Shown: in pieces, positions 53,980 to 57,216 of the stretch | Numbering within the stretch: position 1 is the first letter of the stretch | Layout: every line of letters begins with the position of its first letter | NCBI GenBank assembly: GCA_019635485.1 | Contig: JAHBZL010000034.1 | Span: 1 to 57,216, forward strand | Reading direction: 5' to 3' | DNA from: Piscinibacter sp. | GTDB lineage: Bacteria > Pseudomonadota > Gammaproteobacteria > Burkholderiales > Burkholderiaceae_C | DNA: 57,216 nucleotides | The notes under the pieces: model-generated | Database searches by the model: none | What the model was told of the DNA's origin: nothing | Seen by the model: the letters and a program-made list of their open reading frames with translations, nothing else | Made by a program: the position numbers and the translations under genes

Positions 53980-55110
53980 ATGAACGCCACGCTGCGACCG
54001 CTGCTCGTGCTGCTGATGCTGCTGTTGTTGCTGGCGCTGCTGCCGGCCGCGCGTGCCCAGCAGGCGGCCGCCCCGCAATTGCCGCCGGCCGACTTCGTGG
54101 CGCCGGCGCTGCCCAAGCCCGAAGAGAGCAACGCCGAGCGCGGCAAGACCCAGCCCGGCAACAACGCGCCGTTCTGGCGCGCGGTGCGCGAGTCCGGCAA
54201 CAGCGAGGGCTTCACCACGCTGCCGGGGGTGGAGAAGGGCGTGCTGATCCAGCCCTTCGTGCAGTACCCCGGCTCGCGCCTGACCACCGCCGGCGAGGCC
54301 TGGCGCGAGGTGCGCAACCGCTGGATCCTGCCGTACGGCGGCGCGCTGCTGCTGATCGTGGTCGGCGCGATCGCCCTGTTCTACTGGCGCAAGGGCGTCC
54401 TGGGCGGGCACGTGCCGGACACGGGGCGCCGCGTCGAGCGCTTCACGCCGTTCGAGCGCAGCGCGCACTGGGCCAACGCGATCGCCTTCGTCATCCTCGG
54501 GGTGTCGGGGGTCGTGATGGCGTTCGGCAAGTTCTTCCTGCTGCCGGTGATCGGCGGCACGCTGTTCGGTTGGCTGACCTATGCGCTGAAGACCGCGCAC
54601 AACTTCGCCGGGCCGGTGTTCGCGGTCTCGCTGATCGTCGTGTTCCTGACCTTCGTGCGCGACAACCTGCCGCGCAAGGGCGACATGCAGTGGCTGGCGC
54701 GGTTCGGTGGCCTGCTCGGTGAGCGCGAAGTCCCGTCGCACCGTTTCAACGCGGCGGAGAAGCTGCTGTTCTGGGGCGGCGTGTTCGTGCTCGGCGCAAT
54801 CGTCGTCGCCTCCGGGCTGGTGCTGGACAAACTGATCCCCGGCCTCGAGTACACCCGCGGCGACATGCAGCTCGCCCACATCGTGCATGCGCTGGCGACG
54901 ATCCTGATGCTGACGGCGTTCATCGGCCACATCTACATCGGCACGATCGGCATGAAGGGTGCCTACGGGGCGATGCGTACCGGCTACGTCGACGAGGCCT
55001 GGGCCCAGGAACACCACGAGTGGTGGTACGACGACATCAAGGCCGGCAAGATCCCGGCCCAGCGCAGCCGGACGGGCGAGAACGCGCCGCAGGCCGCCAC
55101 GCAGACCTGA
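53980..55110 (+). CDS. Formate dehydrogenase gamma subunit, cytochrome b556
   Basis: 376 residues. Signal-like helix at the N-terminus (LLVLLMLLLLLALLPAARA), a periplasmic segment of about 90 residues, then four to five membrane helices with heme-ligand His residues (SAHWANAIAF, TAHNFAGPVF, LAHIVHALAT, GHIYIGT). It anchors the complex and passes electrons to quinone. Start at 53980 has a GAGGAG site; an upstream ATG at 53956 forms TGATG with the lipoprotein stop and would add eight residues. Confidence 0.92.
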   Translation: MNATLRPLLVLLMLLLLLALLPAARAQQAAAPQLPPADFVAPALPKPEESNAERGKTQPGNNAPFWRAVRESGNSEGFTTLPGVEKGVLIQPFVQYPGSRLTTAGEAWREVRNRWILPYGGALLLIVVGAIALFYWRKGVLGGHVPDTGRRVERFTPFERSAHWANAIAFVILGVSGVVMAFGKFFLLPVIGGTLFGWLTYALKTAHNFAGPVFAVSLIVVFLTFVRDNLPRKGDMQWLARFGGLLGEREVPSHRFNAAEKLLFWGGVFVLGAIVVASGLVLDKLIPGLEYTRGDMQLAHIVHALATILMLTAFIGHIYIGTIGMKGAYGAMRTGYVDEAWAQEHHEWWYDDIKAGKIPAQRSRTGENAPQAATQT

Positions 55111-55127
55111 ACCGAGTGAGGATGCCG

Positions 55128-55433
55128 ATGCGAAACCTGCTGCTCGCGATGCTCGCCGCCGTGTCCCTCGGGGCGCTGGCCAAGCTGCCCCCTCCGTCGG
55201 ACGAGGCCAAGGCCAAGGCCGCCGAAGCTGCCGCCAAGACGGCGCACAGCGGCAAGGTGGCCGCGTTTCAGCTGTGCAAGTCGATGGAGAAGGTCGCGGC
55301 GCGTTATGCGGCCGATGCGGCCAAGGCCGGCAAGCCGGTCAAGCCCACCGAGACGCCGGCCTGCGTCGACCCCGGCCCGTTCGGCGCCGCTCCGGCCGCG
55401 CCCGCCCCCGCGGCGCCGGCAAAGAAATCCTGA
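55128..55433 (+). CDS. Small secreted protein of the fdh operon
   Basis: 101 residues: signal peptide (about 1-20, NLLLAMLAAVSLGALA), an Ala/Lys-rich helix (EAKAKAAEAAAKTAHSGKVA), a Cys pair (QLCKSMEKV and TPACVDPG) and an Ala/Pro-rich tail. No known domain; such small ORFs recur between fdh gamma and fdhD in related loci. GAGG lies six bases before the ATG at 55128, favouring it over the ATG at 55122. Confidence 0.75.
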   Translation: MRNLLLAMLAAVSLGALAKLPPPSDEAKAKAAEAAAKTAHSGKVAAFQLCKSMEKVAARYAADAAKAGKPVKPTETPACVDPGPFGAAPAAPAPAAPAKKS

Positions 55434-55435
55434 CG

Positions 55436-55450
55436 CGCCGGCGCCCGGCG
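55436..55450 (+). terminator. Short stem-loop after the small secreted protein gene
   Basis: CGCCGG, loop CGC, CCGGCG between the small-protein stop and fdhD. There is no T-run, so any termination is probably partial. Confidence 0.3.
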
Positions 55451-55459
55451 GCGCTCGCG

Positions 55460-55465
55460 TAGAGT
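55460..55465 (+). promoter_or_regulatory. -10-like element giving a possible leaderless fdhD transcript
   Basis: TAGAGT at 55460-55465; the usual start distance falls on the A of the fdhD ATG at 55472. No Shine-Dalgarno precedes that ATG, which fits a leaderless mRNA. Read-through from the fdh operon is also possible. Confidence 0.35.
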
Positions 55466-55471
55466 CGCCGC

Positions 55472-56296
55472 ATGTCTCCCCGTCTGACGGCGGCCAGCGC
55501 GCCGCTGGTGCAGCCCATCCGCGTCCGTGACGAGTTCGGCGCCGAACGCGAGATCGCGATCCCGGCCGAGCGCGCGTTGACGGTGTTCGTCGACAAGCGC
55601 GAGCTCGTCACGCTGATGACGCTCGGCGCCGCGCCGGAACTGCTCGTGCTCGGCTACCTGCGCAACCAGCGCCTCGTCGAGCGCTGCGAGGACATCGAAT
55701 CGGTGACGGTGGACTGGGACGTGGAGGCGGCCGCGGTCGCGACCCGGGCCGGCATCGAACACTTCGAGCAGAAGACGGCCAAGCGCGTCGTCACCACCGG
55801 TTGCGGCCAGGGAACGGTGTTCGGCGACCTGATGGAGGACCTGGACACGGTCCGCCTGCCGGCGCCGGCCGAGGCGCGGCTCAGCCAGTCGACGCTGTAC
55901 GGCCTGCTGGAGGCGATGCGCCGCCAGGAGAGCACCTACAAGTCGGCCGGCTCGGTGCACGGCTGTGCGCTGTTCCAGGGAGAGCAACTGCTTACCTTCG
56001 TCGAGGACGTGGGGCGCCACAACGCGATCGACACGATCGCCGGCTGGATGTGGCTGCACGGCGTGCCCGGCGGCGACAAGATCTTCTACACGACCGGGCG
56101 GCTGACCAGCGAGATGGTCATCAAGTCGGCGCAGATGGGCGTGCCGATCATCGTCTCGCGCAGCGGCATCACGCAGATGGGTCACGCGCTGGCGCAGCGG
56201 CTGGGCATGACGCTGTTCGGCCGGGCGACCAACCGGCACTTCATCTGCTACGGGGGATTCGACCGGTTCGACGCCGAACCGGAACCGGCGCGGTAG
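55472..56296 (+). CDS. fdhD: Formate dehydrogenase accessory sulfurtransferase FdhD
   Basis: 274 residues, family size. Motifs LGAAPELLVLGYLRNQRLVE, SVHGCALF, FVEDVGRHNAIDTIAGWMW, FYTTGRLTSEMVIKSAQMG and GVPIIVSRSG are conserved. FdhD passes sulfur from the cysteine desulfurase to the Mo/W-bis-MGD of formate dehydrogenase. Only one Cys is present in the active loop: C111 in TTGCGQGTVF, where the E. coli-type protein has CxxC. It ends the second block and serves the alpha subunit encoded upstream. Confidence 0.93.
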   Translation: MSPRLTAASAPLVQPIRVRDEFGAEREIAIPAERALTVFVDKRELVTLMTLGAAPELLVLGYLRNQRLVERCEDIESVTVDWDVEAAAVATRAGIEHFEQKTAKRVVTTGCGQGTVFGDLMEDLDTVRLPAPAEARLSQSTLYGLLEAMRRQESTYKSAGSVHGCALFQGEQLLTFVEDVGRHNAIDTIAGWMWLHGVPGGDKIFYTTGRLTSEMVIKSAQMGVPIIVSRSGITQMGHALAQRLGMTLFGRATNRHFICYGGFDRFDAEPEPAR

Positions 56297-56310
56297 CTCG
56301 GGGGATCGCC

Positions 56311-56838
56311 TCAGGCGATGCGCGCCAGGTCGCGCAGGTGCGTCGGGCCGGCGCGCCGCTCGATCTCGGCCAGCAGCGGCTTGCCCCAGCCGAGGGCGAA
56401 CAGGCCCTCGGCGGTGACGAACATCGGGCCCACCAGCAGGCCGATGACGTCGTCGACGAAGGCGGGCTTGCGGCCTTCGTACCAGTGGCCGACGAACTGG
56501 ATCGCCCAGCCGACCGCAAAGAAACCCAGGCCCCAGGCCAGCCAGGCGCCGGTGCCGCTGCCACCGACCTGGTGCGCGGCCAGGATCAGCACGCCGACGG
56601 CCAGCGTGGTGGCCAGCCCGAGCACCAGGATGCCGCGGGTCAGGTACCAGACGGCGACGCCAGCGAACACCAGCCAGGCCGGGGACAGCACCAGCGAACC
56701 GACCTCGAAACCGGGCTTGGCGAGCAGGACGCCGACGGCAAAGACGATCATCGGGATGCCGACGAAGTGACTGGCGATGTTGCGCCGGTCTCGGTGGTAT
56801 TCGGCATACTGGCTCAGCAGGTCGATCGCGGGGCGCAT
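56311..56838 (-). CDS. DUF962/Mpo1-like membrane protein
   Basis: 175 residues with four membrane segments. Conserved family His residues appear in YAEYHRDRRNIASHFVGIP and HWYEGRKPAF. Yeast Mpo1 is an iron-dependent dioxygenase that shortens 2-hydroxy fatty acids; bacterial relatives are untested, so the same chemistry is inferred only. The ATG at 56838 has GGGAGA upstream; an in-frame ATG at 56859 lies before it and is less likely. It converges on fdhD. Confidence 0.82.
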   Translation of the reverse strand: MRPAIDLLSQYAEYHRDRRNIASHFVGIPMIVFAVGVLLAKPGFEVGSLVLSPAWLVFAGVAVWYLTRGILVLGLATTLAVGVLILAAHQVGGSGTGAWLAWGLGFFAVGWAIQFVGHWYEGRKPAFVDDVIGLLVGPMFVTAEGLFALGWGKPLLAEIERRAGPTHLRDLARIA

Positions 56839-56906
56839 GCTTGTCTCCCGGGGGCTCACCCCCTAACTGTCGCACAGCCGGCCGGGGGTGTGCGCGGGCG
56901 GCTCCC

Positions 56907-56912
56907 TAAAAT
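56907..56912 (+). promoter_or_regulatory. -10 element TAAAAT for dcd
   Basis: TAAAAT, 25 bases before the ATG at 56938. The intergenic region also carries a lone AACTGTCGCAC (56866-56876) that matches 11 bases of the fdh half-site array. Confidence 0.5.
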
Positions 56913-56937
56913 GCTCACGAAACGTTCGGATTAGCAC

Positions 56938-57216
56938 ATGACCATCAAGAGCGACCGCTGGATCCGGCGCATGGCCGAGCAGCACGGCATGATCGAGCCG
57001 TTCGAGCCCGGCCAGGTACGCCACGCGGCCGACGGCCACAAGATCGTCAGCTACGGCACCAGCAGCTATGGGTACGACATCCGCTGCGCGCCGGAGTTCA
57101 AGGTCTTCACGAACATCCACAGCACCGTCGTGGACCCGAAGAACTTCGACGAGAAGAGCTTCGTCGACATCGAGGCCGATGTCTGCATCATCCCGCCGAA
57201 CAGCTTCGCGCTGGCC
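56938..57216 (+). CDS. dcd: dCTP deaminase, N-terminal part (gene runs off the window)
   Basis: 93 codons are present. The start [20 protein letters not shown], the motif [20 protein letters not shown] and [12 protein letters not shown] match Dcd, which converts dCTP to dUTP for thymidylate synthesis. The remaining part, including the catalytic Glu, lies beyond base 57216. It is read divergently from the DUF962 gene. Confidence 0.93.
   Translation, partial: MTIKSDRWIRRMAEQHGMIEPFEPGQVRHAADGHKIVSYGTSSYGYDIRCAPEFKVFTNIHSTVVDPKNFDEKSFVDIEADVCIIPPNSFALA

Noticed and set aside
56866-56876. AACTGTCGCAC near dcd as another binding site of the fdh regulator
   Set aside because: Only one half-site is present, without an inverted partner, and neighbouring genes are unrelated to formate metabolism.

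Overview
The window looks like chromosomal DNA of a very GC-rich betaproteobacterium, most likely order Burkholderiales (Rubrivivax/Leptothrix-like). Supporting signs are the family content (DUF1841, DUF3460 beside scpA, DUF3305/DUF3306 beside a formate dehydrogenase), dense packing with many 4-bp ATGA/GTGA start-stop overlaps, and -10 elements of the TAGACT/TAAAAT kind. I see no tRNA, rRNA, CRISPR array, insertion sequence, integrase or phage gene. No stretch longer than about 250 bases lacks a gene.

Layout. 1-1351 (-): chemotaxis genes (CheZ-like, CheY, start of CheA). 1519-3302 (+): REC-histidine kinase with LuxR-type regulator. 3456-5492 (+): GGDEF-EAL protein. 5499-9606: DUF1841, a TauE/SafE permease behind a possible leader peptide, SRPBCC, RibD-like and aldehyde dehydrogenase genes. 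9763-11331 (+): chemoreceptor. 11378-14456 (-): DUF2796-ABC-DUF3299 operon resembling Zrg-type zinc uptake. 14446-16970 (-): KefB/C-like antiporter and KefF-like partner. 17062-21254 (+): ParA, MaoC, a second regulator/hybrid-kinase pair, DUF805. 21278-23959 (-): Ig-repeat lipoprotein. 24180-28863 (+): unknown protein plus TPR-CHAT caspase-like peptidase. 28864-29930 (-): scpA and DUF3460. 30088-31608 (+): CYTH-CHAD. 31643-35053 (-): Omp85-type protein and SulP. 35190-38131 (-): epimerase and metG. 38263-39354 (+): mrp. 39355-42201 (-): TRAP transporter. 42413-56296: formate dehydrogenase locus. 56311-57216: DUF962 and the start of dcd.

The formate dehydrogenase locus is in two co-oriented blocks. 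Block one (42413-46221) has DUF3305, DUF3306, a poly-ferredoxin-like protein and a TorD chaperone. Block two (49866-56296) has a TAT-target peptide, the catalytic alpha subunit with Cys at the metal ligand, the Fe-S beta subunit, a small lipoprotein, cytochrome b gamma, a small secreted protein and fdhD. Between them, on the opposite strand, lies a sensor kinase and an NtrC-family regulator whose GAFTGA loop is missing. A cluster of TGTCG(C/G) half-sites lies between that regulator and the fdh operon.

The most promising leads are the two-gene TPR-CHAT module with a 12-bp-stem dyad upstream, the GAFTGA-less regulator with its nearby operator-like array and no convincing sigma-54 promoter, three sigma-28-type promoters with identical 11-bp spacers that place a c-di-GMP enzyme in the flagellar regulon, and a short leader ORF coupled by TGATG to the TauE permease. 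All function calls rest on reading motifs by eye. No database search was run.
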